A stretch of 64,000 bases of DNA, from contig CAITDJ010000104.1 in NCBI GenBank assembly GCA_903891085.1, positions 79,148 through 143,147 on the forward strand. Direction: 5' to 3'. This document shows positions 17,546 to 25,943 of the stretch, piece after piece; positions within the stretch are counted from its first letter, which is position 1; each line of letters opens with the position of its first letter. Below the pieces are notes generated by a model that was not told the origin of the DNA, searched no databases, and saw nothing but the letters and a program-made list of their open reading frames with translations. The stretch is from an uncultured Bacteroidota bacterium (GTDB taxonomy: Bacteria > Bacteroidota > Bacteroidia > Bacteroidales > F082). Both the position numbers and the translations under genes were made by a program.

Positions 17546-20509
17546 TTATAATGTAACATTTAAACCTAAGGTGAACGTACGTGTTTTTGGATACACATTG
17601 TACTGGTCAAGACCAAATGACAAACCAGAGGTTGAGATTTCAGGGTCAACACCAGTATAACCGGTAATGGTGAGCAGGTTATTGGAGGTAAAGTAAACCC
17701 GGATATTTTTTATTGCCTTGATATTTTTGATGTTATATCCGATGGTGATATTGTCCAAACGAACGAATGTACCATCTTCGAGGTAATAACTGCTGAGTTT
17801 AGGATTGTCGTTCAACCCACGGACTTTTTCGTCCAACGCACTCTGCAATACATTGATATCCGGCAACCAGATTGGGTTTCCGAAGATCAATTTTGTTGTA
17901 TTGAACACTTTATATCCGAATACGCCACGGAAAGCAAAACTGGCATCGAGGTTTTTGTAGATGGTGAAATAGTTCGACCAGCCCAATTCAAATTTAGGTT
18001 GTGCTGAACCAACGTTTCTGCGTTCGGCTTTTTCCAGCTCACGTGTAACACCACCCGAAGCGGTATAGAAAAGGAATTTGCCATCAGTCGACAAACCGGC
18101 ATATTCAGGCATATACCATGAACCCAATGTCATTCCCGGTTTTACCACTTGTGTCCAGTTGAGGTCGCCAACCAATCCACGACCTGACAGCCAGCCTTCA
18201 TGTAATTCTTCCATCTGGAACTTGTCGTTAGATAATGAAACTACATTTTGTTTGTAGCTCGAGAAAACAAATGAGGTCTTCCAATCGAAATTGGCATTGC
18301 GCACCGGATAACCCTGAACAAAAAATTCGAGGCCGTTTACTTCAAATTCGCCCACATTTGCCCAGATTTTATCAACCGGATATGGTGGAACCGGCACTGA
18401 ATACTGGCCTAACAGATCATAGGTTGTTTTTTGGAAGAAGTCGATCGAACCCGAAATTTTATCGTTGAATAAACCAAAATCAAGTCCGATGTTTAATTCT
18501 GCGTTTTCTTCCCATTTCAAATCAGGGTTGGCAGCATGCGCAAATTTCATCAGGATGGATTCTTCACCTGTTTCAAAATTGATGGTGTTGCCAGCTGAAT
18601 AATAGTACTCAATTCCATTGTAGTTGCCAAATTCCTGATTACCGGTAATACCGTAACCAACGCGTAATTTGGCAGTGGTGATGAAATCAATACTCTTCAT
18701 AAATTCTTCGCTGGTAATATTCCACATCATAGATGCAGAAGGGAACCAACCCCATTTATTGTTGGCACCGAATTTTGATGAACCATCACGACGGATAGTA
18801 GCGGTGAAGAAGTATTTTGAATTGTAGTTGTAAATACCACGGCCAAACAGTGAAATCAAGCGGTTGCTTCCTTTCCATGATTTGATATCGCCTGCATTTA
18901 CATTCTGCAGAAATGATAAATCATTCGATTCAACTGTGTTGATGAAAGGTTTTCTGCCCTGGGCATAAAATCCGGTATTGAGGTCCTCCTGGAATGAATG
19001 TCCGGCAACAAAATTCAGATTATGTTTTCCGAATTCTTTTACATAGCGCAAGGTCGATTCGATAATTTTTGAATCTCTGTTGTCGTACTGACGTTTGCCA
19101 TAACCATCATATTTACCCAGACGCAGGGTAGTAGGTTCAAAATAGAAGGTTTCATAATCGTCGCGTGTATAAGCGAGGTTAACTCCTGCCGAAAATCCTT
19201 TGTAAATATCCAGGTCAGCTTTAAAGAATCCGAAGAAACGTTTTGCCTGTCTTTCATTTTGGATAAGATCGACAATAGCCACAGGGTTGTAATACTGGAA
19301 CTGACGTTCGATTTCGTAGTAACTGCCATCGGCAGCATACACTGCATCTGTAGGATTACGCTGGTAGGCCTGATAAAGTACATCATTCGGGCCATTCCCG
19401 CCATAATCGATATAATCGTTATTTTCAAAAGTACCCGAAATTCCGGCTGAAATGGTCAGTTTGTCGTCAAATGCCTTTTGGTCAATATTGATACGGCCAA
19501 TGGTTCTCTTTTTTTCAGTACCAATGATTACACCGGCAAAATCCTGATGTGAAAGTGAAGTACGGAAGGAAGAATTTTTATCACCACCACTCACTGATAG
19601 CGCATAGTTCTGAGAAGTACCTTGTCTGAAGATTTCATCCTGCCAGTCAACAATGGCACCGCCATCATTAAAGTTGAGGTTATTTTCACTTACATAGTTT
19701 CTGATTTGATCGGCACTCAGCAGGTCCAGACGATTGGCTACATTATCAGTTGATAAATACGCGTTAAAATCGACCTGAGCCTTGCCTTTGCTGTCTTTAC
19801 CTCTTTTGGTAGTGATGATAATAACACCATTGGCACCGCGTGAACCATAAATAGCGGCTGAAGAAGCATCTTTCAGCACGTTGAATGATTCGATATCTTC
19901 AGGAGCAATGGTTGTAGGGTCAACGCCCGGCACTCCATCAACCACATACAATGGGCTTGTGGATGTAGACATGGAAGAAGCTCCCCTGATTTTAATATCG
20001 AAACCACCGTTAGGGTCACCACCTTTTTTGGAAACCATAACACCGGCAATTTTTCCCTGAATACCCTGAACCGGGTCAGTCAACACGCCCTGATTCAATT
20101 CAGCGGAAGTAATGTTTGAAACAGCACCTGTACGGTCACTTTTCTTTTGAACACCGTAACCGATAACAACCGTCTCTTCGAGCGCGATAGCATCCGGGCC
20201 AAGATCAAAATTGATGGTGCTTGTGCCACCGGCTGTTACGGTGGTTTTAATTGATTGTGCAATGAAACCAATGAAACTAGCTTCCACTTCTACGGCACCG
20301 ACAGGAACATTCTCGATCCTGAAAAGTCCGTCAAAATCGGTAACGCTTCCGGTAAGGGTTCCCTTAATAACAACGTTGGCCCCCGGCATTGTTTCACCGC
20401 TTGCTTTGTCTTTTACTACTCCGGTAACAGTCCCCGTTTGGCCGACTGCTGCCGTAAGCGCAAATAAAACAAACAGCATCGGTAGAATCTGTTGTAATAA
20501 TTTGTTCAT
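17546..20509 (-). CDS. SusC/RagA-family TonB-linked outer-membrane transporter
   Basis: A 987-residue importer. Signal peptide, then a carboxypeptidase-like regulatory domain (TVTGVVKDKASGETMPGANV, about 25-105), the TonB-box/hinge (ETVVIGYGVQKKSD), the plug (QGKIAGVMVSKKGGDP, YVVDGVPG, VLKDASSAAIYGSRGANGVI) and a long barrel ending in FTLGLNVTL. It imports oligosaccharides captured by the SusD and SusE/F-like partners. First gene of the operon, divergent from the LacI regulator, with a minus-strand TAAATTTG box about 93 bp upstream of the ATG. Confidence 0.94.
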   Translation of the reverse strand: MNKLLQQILPMLFVLFALTAAVGQTGTVTGVVKDKASGETMPGANVVIKGTLTGSVTDFDGLFRIENVPVGAVEVEASFIGFIAQSIKTTVTAGGTSTINFDLGPDAIALEETVVIGYGVQKKSDRTGAVSNITSAELNQGVLTDPVQGIQGKIAGVMVSKKGGDPNGGFDIKIRGASSMSTSTSPLYVVDGVPGVDPTTIAPEDIESFNVLKDASSAAIYGSRGANGVIIITTKRGKDSKGKAQVDFNAYLSTDNVANRLDLLSADQIRNYVSENNLNFNDGGAIVDWQDEIFRQGTSQNYALSVSGGDKNSSFRTSLSHQDFAGVIIGTEKKRTIGRINIDQKAFDDKLTISAGISGTFENNDYIDYGGNGPNDVLYQAYQRNPTDAVYAADGSYYEIERQFQYYNPVAIVDLIQNERQAKRFFGFFKADLDIYKGFSAGVNLAYTRDDYETFYFEPTTLRLGKYDGYGKRQYDNRDSKIIESTLRYVKEFGKHNLNFVAGHSFQEDLNTGFYAQGRKPFINTVESNDLSFLQNVNAGDIKSWKGSNRLISLFGRGIYNYNSKYFFTATIRRDGSSKFGANNKWGWFPSASMMWNITSEEFMKSIDFITTAKLRVGYGITGNQEFGNYNGIEYYYSAGNTINFETGEESILMKFAHAANPDLKWEENAELNIGLDFGLFNDKISGSIDFFQKTTYDLLGQYSVPVPPYPVDKIWANVGEFEVNGLEFFVQGYPVRNANFDWKTSFVFSSYKQNVVSLSNDKFQMEELHEGWLSGRGLVGDLNWTQVVKPGMTLGSWYMPEYAGLSTDGKFLFYTASGGVTRELEKAERRNVGSAQPKFELGWSNYFTIYKNLDASFAFRGVFGYKVFNTTKLIFGNPIWLPDINVLQSALDEKVRGLNDNPKLSSYYLEDGTFVRLDNITIGYNIKNIKAIKNIRVYFTSNNLLTITGYTGVDPEISTSGLSFGLDQYNVYPKTRTFTLGLNVTL

Positions 20510-20601
20510 ACTCTTATCATTTTTAGTTAAAATTATATGGATTTGGTGAAATTTTCAATGATAATATCGTTCTCTCAACTTATTGCCTGGAATTTTCAAA
20601 A

Positions 20602-20636
20602 CAAATTTATCCAATCAATTATGTTTATTAACCAAA
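20602..20636 (-). promoter_or_regulatory. Promoter of the alpha-glucan susC operon
   Basis: Minus-strand TAAATTTG (20602-20609) with a TTTG at 20633-20636, spacer 23 bp, at the long end of the accepted range. It leaves a leader of roughly 85 nt before the ATG. Confidence 0.45.
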
Positions 20637-20665
20637 ATTAACTATTTATTATTAAAAAACAAGCG

Positions 20666-20675
20666 CAATCGGTTG
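20666..20675. promoter_or_regulatory. Candidate LacI-type operator
   Basis: CAATCGGTTG is a 10-bp near-palindrome with a central CG, the usual core of LacI-family sites. It lies between divergent susC-like and LacI-family genes, upstream of the susC -33 element. Short and imperfect, hence low confidence. Confidence 0.35.
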
Positions 20676-20780
20676 AAATTTTTAATGTAATCTTTTTATT
20701 TTAAAGTGATGTTCAGGAATTTTACTAATTTTATACTGTTATTTTTATTAATTGTTTTGTTTTCAAATTGATACCGACGC

Positions 20781-21794
20781 ATGAAACACCAGATAACCAT
20801 TAAGGATATTGCCAATAAACTGGGACTTTCAACATCCACTGTTTCACGGGCATTGAAGGATCATCCCGATATCAGTCCAAAAACAAGGACAGCCGTAAAA
20901 GAGCTTGCCGGCTTGTTGGGTTACAGGCCAAACAGAATCGCATTAAATCTGCGTAATAATTCAACCCGCACAATTGGTTTGATTATTCCCGAAATTGAGC
21001 ACTATTTCTTTTCGGCTATCATCAATGGTATTGAAGAGGTTGCCTATAAAAATGATTACAGTGTGATGGTTTTTCAATCAAATGAATCCTACAAACGCGA
21101 AGTAATCAATACCCAGGCGGTGCTCACCAACAGGGTCGATGGAGTGTTGGTTTCCTTTTCGAAGGAGACCCGCGATTTCAGCCATTTTCAGCGATTGATT
21201 GATAATGAGATACCGGTTGTTTTTTTCGATCGTGTTACTGACGAACTTCAGGCCGATCAGGTGGTGGCCGATGATTACCAGGGAGCTTTCCTGGCTGTAA
21301 ATCACCTGATTGAAAAAGGGTGTAAACAAATTGCTCATTTTGCTGCGCCACAATCACTTGCCATAGGACGGAGCCGTTTATCAGGTTATCACGACGCGTT
21401 GCTGAAACACAATATTCCGTATAATCCGGCACAGGTAGTGTTGGCCGATACTTTTGAAACGGCTAAAAAAGCTGCCCACGAGATTCTTCGTAAACCAAAT
21501 CATCCTGATGGTTTTTTTGCCGTGAATGATATGTCAGCCATCGCCATTATCAAGGCAGCATTTGAATTGGGTATCAAAGTTCCCGGTGAAATAAAGGTGG
21601 TTGGTTTTGAAAACAGCAAATCCTCTGCATTGATCGAACCGGAGCTGACTTCGGTGGATCAGTTTGGTTTTGATCTTGGGCGCGAAGCCTGTTTGCTTTT
21701 ACTTAAACGACTCAAAGACGTTGATGATTCTTCGGATTTTAAACCTGTAAAGAAGGTGATAAAAACCAGGCTTGTTGTGCGGGGAACGAGTTGA
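20781..21794 (+). CDS. LacI-family transcriptional regulator
   Basis: A 337-residue regulator. The N-terminal helix-turn-helix and hinge helix (ITIKDIANKLGLSTSTVSRA, then YRPNRIALNLR) are followed by a periplasmic-binding-protein-like sensor (TRTIGLIIPEIEHYFFS, VDGVLVSFSK, FFAVNDMSAIAIIKAA, VVGFENSKSS). It is divergent from the alpha-glucan susC operon, which it most likely controls in response to a sugar or sugar phosphate. Its TGA lies directly at the left edge of a decayed repeat cassette. Confidence 0.93.
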   Translation: MKHQITIKDIANKLGLSTSTVSRALKDHPDISPKTRTAVKELAGLLGYRPNRIALNLRNNSTRTIGLIIPEIEHYFFSAIINGIEEVAYKNDYSVMVFQSNESYKREVINTQAVLTNRVDGVLVSFSKETRDFSHFQRLIDNEIPVVFFDRVTDELQADQVVADDYQGAFLAVNHLIEKGCKQIAHFAAPQSLAIGRSRLSGYHDALLKHNIPYNPAQVVLADTFETAKKAAHEILRKPNHPDGFFAVNDMSAIAIIKAAFELGIKVPGEIKVVGFENSKSSALIEPELTSVDQFGFDLGREACLLLLKRLKDVDDSSDFKPVKKVIKTRLVVRGTS

Positions 21795-22025
21795 GAAGTG
21801 GGAAGTGGCACTCTGCTTAAATTGTGTTCTTGTTGCCATTTTTAACTCTTTTTGGGGTAATTTCGGTCGATGTATTTCAGGCATTGACATCAAAAGAAAG
21901 GGGGCCGTCGAACTCTTGGCAATTTTTTCAACAATCGGCAAAACCTTAAACCAGTAATTCAAATACGATGTATAACTTTAGTTCACTTTTTACACTGAGC
22001 CTGTCGAAGTGTAGTTCACTCCGCA
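21795..22025 (+). pseudogene. Decayed four-helix-bundle cassette with repeat arms
   Basis: Positions 21910-21957 encode ELLAIFSTIGKTLNQ and a stop, nearly the same as the last 15 residues of the intact four-helix-bundle protein at 33082-33441 (ELLAIFSTIGKTLKQ); over 48 bp I count 40 identical bases. Just downstream the right arm units are found again (TAGTTCACTT at 21979-21988, TAGTTCACT at 22012-22020). Between them is a 19-bp element with CTGAGCCTGTCGAAG (21993-22011). The body of the gene is missing. The relic starts at the LacI stop codon and its right arm overlaps the 3' end of the alkyltransferase-like gene. Confidence 0.7.
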
Positions 22026-22358
22026 CTTCCCTTCTCCCGGCACCCACAAATTTTCTTTGAAATTGACTATTCTGTCGTTCTCAATAATAAAACCTTCGTT
22101 TTCAAGTAGTTCCTGCATCAGGTTCGGACTTCCAAAATGAAATTTTCCGGTTAATAGTCCGTTGCGGTTCACCACACGGTGCGCAGGGACGGGCATGGAA
22201 CTGTGATGTGATTGGTTCATTGCCCAGCCAACCATCCTGGCCGAACCTTTGGTTCCCAGATAGGCCGCAATGGCGCCATAGGTCGTAACTTTTCCATAGG
22301 GGACAAGCCTTGCTATGTCAAGTACACGATGAAAGAAATTGTCTTTTTCAGGGTTCAT
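21990..22358 (-). CDS. Alkyltransferase-like (ATL) DNA repair protein
   Basis: A 122-residue protein with the MGMT C-terminal fold: YGKVTTYGAIAAYLG (about 21-35), RMVGWAMNQS, then VPAHRVVNRNG. Where MGMT has the alkyl-accepting Cys (PCHRV), this protein has Ala59 (PAHRV), encoded GCG, so it cannot be a methyl acceptor. Known ATL proteins bind O6-alkylguanine without repairing it and flag it for nucleotide excision repair. The last ~11 residues (CGVNYTSTGSV) are encoded by repeat sequence of the adjacent decayed cassette. Its start overlaps the trmB stop by 11 bp, so it is co-translated with trmB. Confidence 0.85.
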   Translation of the reverse strand: MNPEKDNFFHRVLDIARLVPYGKVTTYGAIAAYLGTKGSARMVGWAMNQSHHSSMPVPAHRVVNRNGLLTGKFHFGSPNLMQELLENEGFIIENDRIVNFKENLWVPGEGKCGVNYTSTGSV

Positions 22359-23025
22359 GTAATCTGAAAGTCACATATTTAATTGTTAAACCTTCGTTCA
22401 GCCAACGTTGTTCGTAAAATGTCCGGATGTTTTTTACTTCCATCGGCTGCTCTATAGCATAAAGATCGTTGGTCGAAAAGAGTGCGGTATGTTTTTCGTT
22501 TTCAATCGTTTCGCAGGTGAAGGCATACAACAAATCACTATCTGTTTTCAAATGAATGATTCCATCTTTCGAAAGAAACTGCCTGTATATTTTCAAAAAA
22601 AACGGCGAGGTCAGGCGCTTGCGTTCGCGTGCCTGACGGGGTTGCGGATCGGGAAAAGTGATCCAGATTTCGCTCACCTCATCGGGGCCAAAGAAATGAC
22701 CAATCAGTTCGATACGTGAGCGAATGAATGCGACATTTGGGATGGATTCTTCACTGGCCGTTTTCAGTCCACGCCACAACCGGGCTCCTTTCACATCGAT
22801 GCCAATGAAATTTTTATCGGGATTGGTTCGCGCAAGACCGATGGTGTATTCACCTTTTCCGCAGCCAAGTTCCAACACAATCGGATGTTGGTTTTTAAAG
22901 AAATCAGTATGCCAGTTGCCTTTTAAAGCGAAGGATTCTGTTTGAAGTTGTTCAAAGGTGACTTGAAACAAATTGCCAAATGTTTCATTTTCGACAAAAT
23001 GATGGAGTTTTTTCTTTCTTCCCAC
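22348..23025 (-). CDS. trmB: tRNA (guanine-N7)-methyltransferase TrmB
   Basis: A 225-residue SAM-dependent enzyme for m7G46 in tRNA. The SAM site is VLELGCGKGEYTIGLA; IGIDVKGARLWRG, WITFPDPQPRQARERKRLT and HLKTDSDLLYAFTCE are classic TrmB stretches. The reading frame starts with GTG (then GRKKKLHHF); no better ATG exists upstream before the preceding gene, which ends 17 bp earlier. Lies between the HU/SPOR gene and the ATL gene in one minus-strand run. Confidence 0.93.
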   Translation of the reverse strand: MGRKKKLHHFVENETFGNLFQVTFEQLQTESFALKGNWHTDFFKNQHPIVLELGCGKGEYTIGLARTNPDKNFIGIDVKGARLWRGLKTASEESIPNVAFIRSRIELIGHFFGPDEVSEIWITFPDPQPRQARERKRLTSPFFLKIYRQFLSKDGIIHLKTDSDLLYAFTCETIENEKHTALFSTNDLYAIEQPMEVKNIRTFYEQRWLNEGLTIKYVTFRLHEP

Positions 23026-23042
23026 AATGTTTTAATTCGGAT

Positions 23043-24302
23043 TTACACTTTAAGAAGCCAACAATCTTCGCTCTCTTCTTTCCGGATAATGTTAAGTCGT
23101 TCTTTGGCCTGACTGATGTTATCAAAACGCTCAACACTTACCATCCATAACCCTCTTTTATTCTGTCCCACATGTTCGGAAGTGTAACCTTTGGCACGTA
23201 AATCGAGAACAAGTTTATCAGCATTGGTCTTTTCGCGAAACGCACCGGCAATGATCAGATATTGTGGTCCCTGAGGTTCAGAAATTATAACTTCCGGTTC
23301 GGGTTTGCTTTCAACAACTATGGGTGAAACTTCTGCCAATTGCTCAGCAATTGTGTCAATGGCTGAAGTTGATTCTGTTTCCACAGGAATAACGGCAGAG
23401 TAGGCTGCTGTATCGAGCGGATTATTTACTTCCTGTTCGATTTCTGAGACAAGCGGTGCTGGTTCAAGGTCATTTTCAACGATTGCCGGAGCCTTTGAAA
23501 TGCTATTATCCAACGAGTTGAGTGCCTTCACCTTAGGCATGATTTGTTCGATTGGAAATTTTTCGCTGTTGATGGCGATATAATCATTTGGACTGGCATA
23601 GAAAAACGGAACCAATCCAGCATAGGCATTATAATATTGTTGTACAATGTGTTTGTTCATATATGCCCAACCAATGCCCATCACAAAAACAAGGCTTCCG
23701 ATAAACATCAATTGCCTTGCATACGGATTTGGCCTTTTTGAAGAAACCATTTTCGGCCGGACTTCAGGCCTGCGCGTTGATTTCTGTCCGGAAGGCTGCA
23801 TCTTTACTGGTGTCTGAATAACTTCGCTGACTTCCTGTGTTTTTCTAAATATTTTACTTTCAATCTTTTCGGGGAACCCATCACGTTGAATAGCCGGTGA
23901 CACAAAACTACTCAGGCCGAAAGAGGAAGCCATGAAATTCTGATTTTCATCAGGAATAAAAACAATTTGTTTGTCGCGGTTAAAGGCAAGGCTTCCGATA
24001 TTCCGAAAATTGATCCTGTGTCCTTTGCTTAATCCGTCGATACATTTATGCACAAACCGGTCAAGATTTGATTTGGCGTCCTGATACGAAATGTTCTCTG
24101 AACGGGCGACAAGTGAAAGCAGCAGGCCATCGTTGGCGCGAAGGTGTGGGTTAAAAACAATTTCGCGGTAAGGGGGTTTAAACTGGTGCTTTTGAGGATG
24201 AATTGCTGCGCTGTGGTCTTTCGATATAAAACCTCCCAACCCAGGAATGACAACACATTCATGTTCGTAGAGGAGGTCAGAAATATAGTGCGCTATTTTC
24301 AT
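23043..24302 (-). CDS. HU-CCDC81-like and SPOR domain membrane protein
   Basis: A 419-residue protein found widely in Bacteroidota. The N-terminal ~135 residues (ISDLLYEHECVVIPGLGGFI through NFRNIGSLAFNRD) are two HU-like CCDC81 modules, predicted cytoplasmic. A membrane helix follows (near residue 195-215, FIGSLVFVMGIGWAYM), then a low-complexity acidic/Pro-rich periplasmic stretch, and a C-terminal SPOR domain (from about 345, YLIIAGAFREKTNADKL) that should bind septal peptidoglycan. The arrangement suggests a link between division-site cell wall and cytoplasmic partners. It precedes trmB by 17 bp. Confidence 0.85.
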   Translation of the reverse strand: MKIAHYISDLLYEHECVVIPGLGGFISKDHSAAIHPQKHQFKPPYREIVFNPHLRANDGLLLSLVARSENISYQDAKSNLDRFVHKCIDGLSKGHRINFRNIGSLAFNRDKQIVFIPDENQNFMASSFGLSSFVSPAIQRDGFPEKIESKIFRKTQEVSEVIQTPVKMQPSGQKSTRRPEVRPKMVSSKRPNPYARQLMFIGSLVFVMGIGWAYMNKHIVQQYYNAYAGLVPFFYASPNDYIAINSEKFPIEQIMPKVKALNSLDNSISKAPAIVENDLEPAPLVSEIEQEVNNPLDTAAYSAVIPVETESTSAIDTIAEQLAEVSPIVVESKPEPEVIISEPQGPQYLIIAGAFREKTNADKLVLDLRAKGYTSEHVGQNKRGLWMVSVERFDNISQAKERLNIIRKEESEDCWLLKV

Positions 24303-24365
24303 TTATCGAAGTTCAAATCTTATCCAGAAATATTCAGGTGGCTAAGATACAAATTTTACGTCTTT

Positions 24366-25106
24366 TCAGGGAAAAAGTTTCAATACTTTTTCAAGGTCAG
24401 CAGGGGTGTCAATTCCATAACTCTCCGTCTCTGTAATCCCCACAGTGATACTGATTCCATTTTCGAGCCATCGAAGCTGTTCGAGCGATTCCGCTTTTTC
24501 GAGTGGAGAAGGAGGCAGTTGGGTAATGGTTTTTAATGCACCGTAAAGATAGCCATATATACCGAGATGCTTGTAATACGAATGATTATTAAACCATTCG
24601 GATTGAACAATATTCCTTAAAAATGGAATGGGGTGCCGGCTGAAATAGATGGCTTTACCCGAAGGTGCGAAAATGACTTTAACGCTGTTTTGATTAAAAA
24701 GTTCTTCTTCCGAAAGTATTTTAAAGGCCAAGGTACTTATCTGGGTATTTCCGGTTTCGAGCAACGAAACAACCTGATTGATCTGTTCAGGCTGAATAAA
24801 CGGTTCATCACCCTGAATATTCACAACAGCATCAAAATCAGAGGTTTGTTGCTGTAACGCCTCATAACAACGGTCTGTTCCACTCACATGATCAGTTCTT
24901 GTCATGACAACATTACCCCCGAATGATTTTACTTCAGCCACGATTCGTTCATCATCTGTTGCAACAACGATCCTATCGAGTTTGGATGCGCTTTCTGCTT
25001 TTTCGTACACTCGTTGGATCATGCTTTTGCCATGAATTATTGCAAGTGGTTTGCCTGGAAACCTGGTAGACGCAAATCGTGCTGGTATGATGCCAATAGT
25101 CTTCAT
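24366..25106 (-). CDS. kdsB: 3-deoxy-manno-octulosonate cytidylyltransferase
   Basis: Activates Kdo as CMP-Kdo for the LPS inner core. The N-terminus IPARFASTRFPGKPLA is the CTP-binding signature; VATDDERI, VMTRTDHVSGTDRC, NIQGDEPF, YFSRHPIPF, and the terminal ESYGIDTPADLEKV are all expected. 246 residues is normal. It is the first gene before the HU/SPOR-trmB run, 63 bp upstream. Its 5' region (25107-25283) is filled with repeats, so its promoter is unclear. Confidence 0.95.
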   Translation of the reverse strand: MKTIGIIPARFASTRFPGKPLAIIHGKSMIQRVYEKAESASKLDRIVVATDDERIVAEVKSFGGNVVMTRTDHVSGTDRCYEALQQQTSDFDAVVNIQGDEPFIQPEQINQVVSLLETGNTQISTLAFKILSEEELFNQNSVKVIFAPSGKAIYFSRHPIPFLRNIVQSEWFNNHSYYKHLGIYGYLYGALKTITQLPPSPLEKAESLEQLRWLENGISITVGITETESYGIDTPADLEKVLKLFP

Positions 25107-25283
25107 AAATTGTTATTCAGCGTTTGAAGTTCGGAGTTCTCTGCCTCGGAGGCAAGACGAGGGGAGTTGGGAGTTCGGAGTTGGGAGTTATCATCGTTGT
25201 GAATTTATAAAGACATTGTAAAGACATTTTTTAAACCTATCAACCCATCAACCCATCTACCTATCAACCTATCGACCCATCAA
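25107..25283. repeat. Repeat-filled gap: GGAGT-type units and six 8-bp tandem repeats
   Basis: Two kinds of repeat lie between kdsB and the deoxynucleoside kinase gene. At about 25126-25189 there are units such as AAGTTCGGAGTT and GGGAGTTCGGAGTTGGGAG, sharing AAGTTCGGAGT with the left arm of the 33-kb cassette; a small TGCCTCGGAGGCA palindrome is inside. At 25236-25283 six perfect-length 8-bp units follow each other (CCYATCNA: CCTATCAA, CCCATCAA, CCCATCTA, CCTATCAA, CCTATCGA, CCCATCAA), ending exactly at the kinase stop codon. Confidence 0.8.
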
Positions 25284-25895
25284 CTAAAACAACCCGTGCA
25301 AATTGGTATTCACTTTCTCGATAACGAAACTAAGGTCCTCCGATTTTTCCAGATCAATGTCATCCACTTCAAAAACGAGTAGTTTACCAATTGTATAAGT
25401 CGAAATCCATGCCTCGTAACGTTCATTGAGTAGTTTCAGATAATCAATGCGGATGCTTGCCTCGTAATCGCGTCCCCGTTTCTGAATCTGATTGACCAGG
25501 GTGGGTACCGATGCTCTCAGATAGATCAGAAGATCAGGTGGTTGAATAAACTGACTCATCAATTCGAACAACGAACTATAGTTATCGAAATCGCGTGTCG
25601 ACATCAGGTTCATTGAGTGAAGATTGGGGGCAAAAATATTGGCATCCTCATAAATAGTACGATCCTGTACAATGGTTTTACCACTGTTACGGATTTCAAT
25701 TACCTGCCTGAACCTGCTATTCAGGAAATAGACCTGCAAATTAAACGACCAGCGTTGCATATCTTCATAAAAACTATGAAGGTATGGGTTATTTTCAACG
25801 TCCTCATAATGTGGCGTCCAATTAAAGTGTTTTGATAATAAACGTGTCAGGGTTGTTTTTCCTGATCCGATATTTCCGGCGATGGCGATATGCAT
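25284..25895 (-). CDS. Deoxynucleoside kinase
   Basis: A 203-residue kinase of the dCK/dGK/dAK family, phosphorylating deoxynucleosides for salvage. The P-loop is AGNIGSGKTTL (residues 6-16), the substrate-site motif is QDRTIYEDANIF, and the lid region has KRGRDYEASIRIDYLKLLNERY. Specificity (deoxyadenosine, deoxyguanosine or deoxycytidine) cannot be told by eye. It begins 48 bp downstream of the GH3-type gene on the same strand and its TAG stop abuts an 8-bp tandem repeat. Confidence 0.9.
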   Translation of the reverse strand: MHIAIAGNIGSGKTTLTRLLSKHFNWTPHYEDVENNPYLHSFYEDMQRWSFNLQVYFLNSRFRQVIEIRNSGKTIVQDRTIYEDANIFAPNLHSMNLMSTRDFDNYSSLFELMSQFIQPPDLLIYLRASVPTLVNQIQKRGRDYEASIRIDYLKLLNERYEAWISTYTIGKLLVFEVDDIDLEKSEDLSFVIEKVNTNLHGLF

Positions 25896-25943
25896 TGTGT
25901 TTATATTTTGGGGGTGCTAATGTATGAAGATTATCAGTTTATT

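Noticed and set aside
25236..25283. CRISPR array
   Set aside because: The units are 8 bp without spacers; it is a simple tandem repeat.
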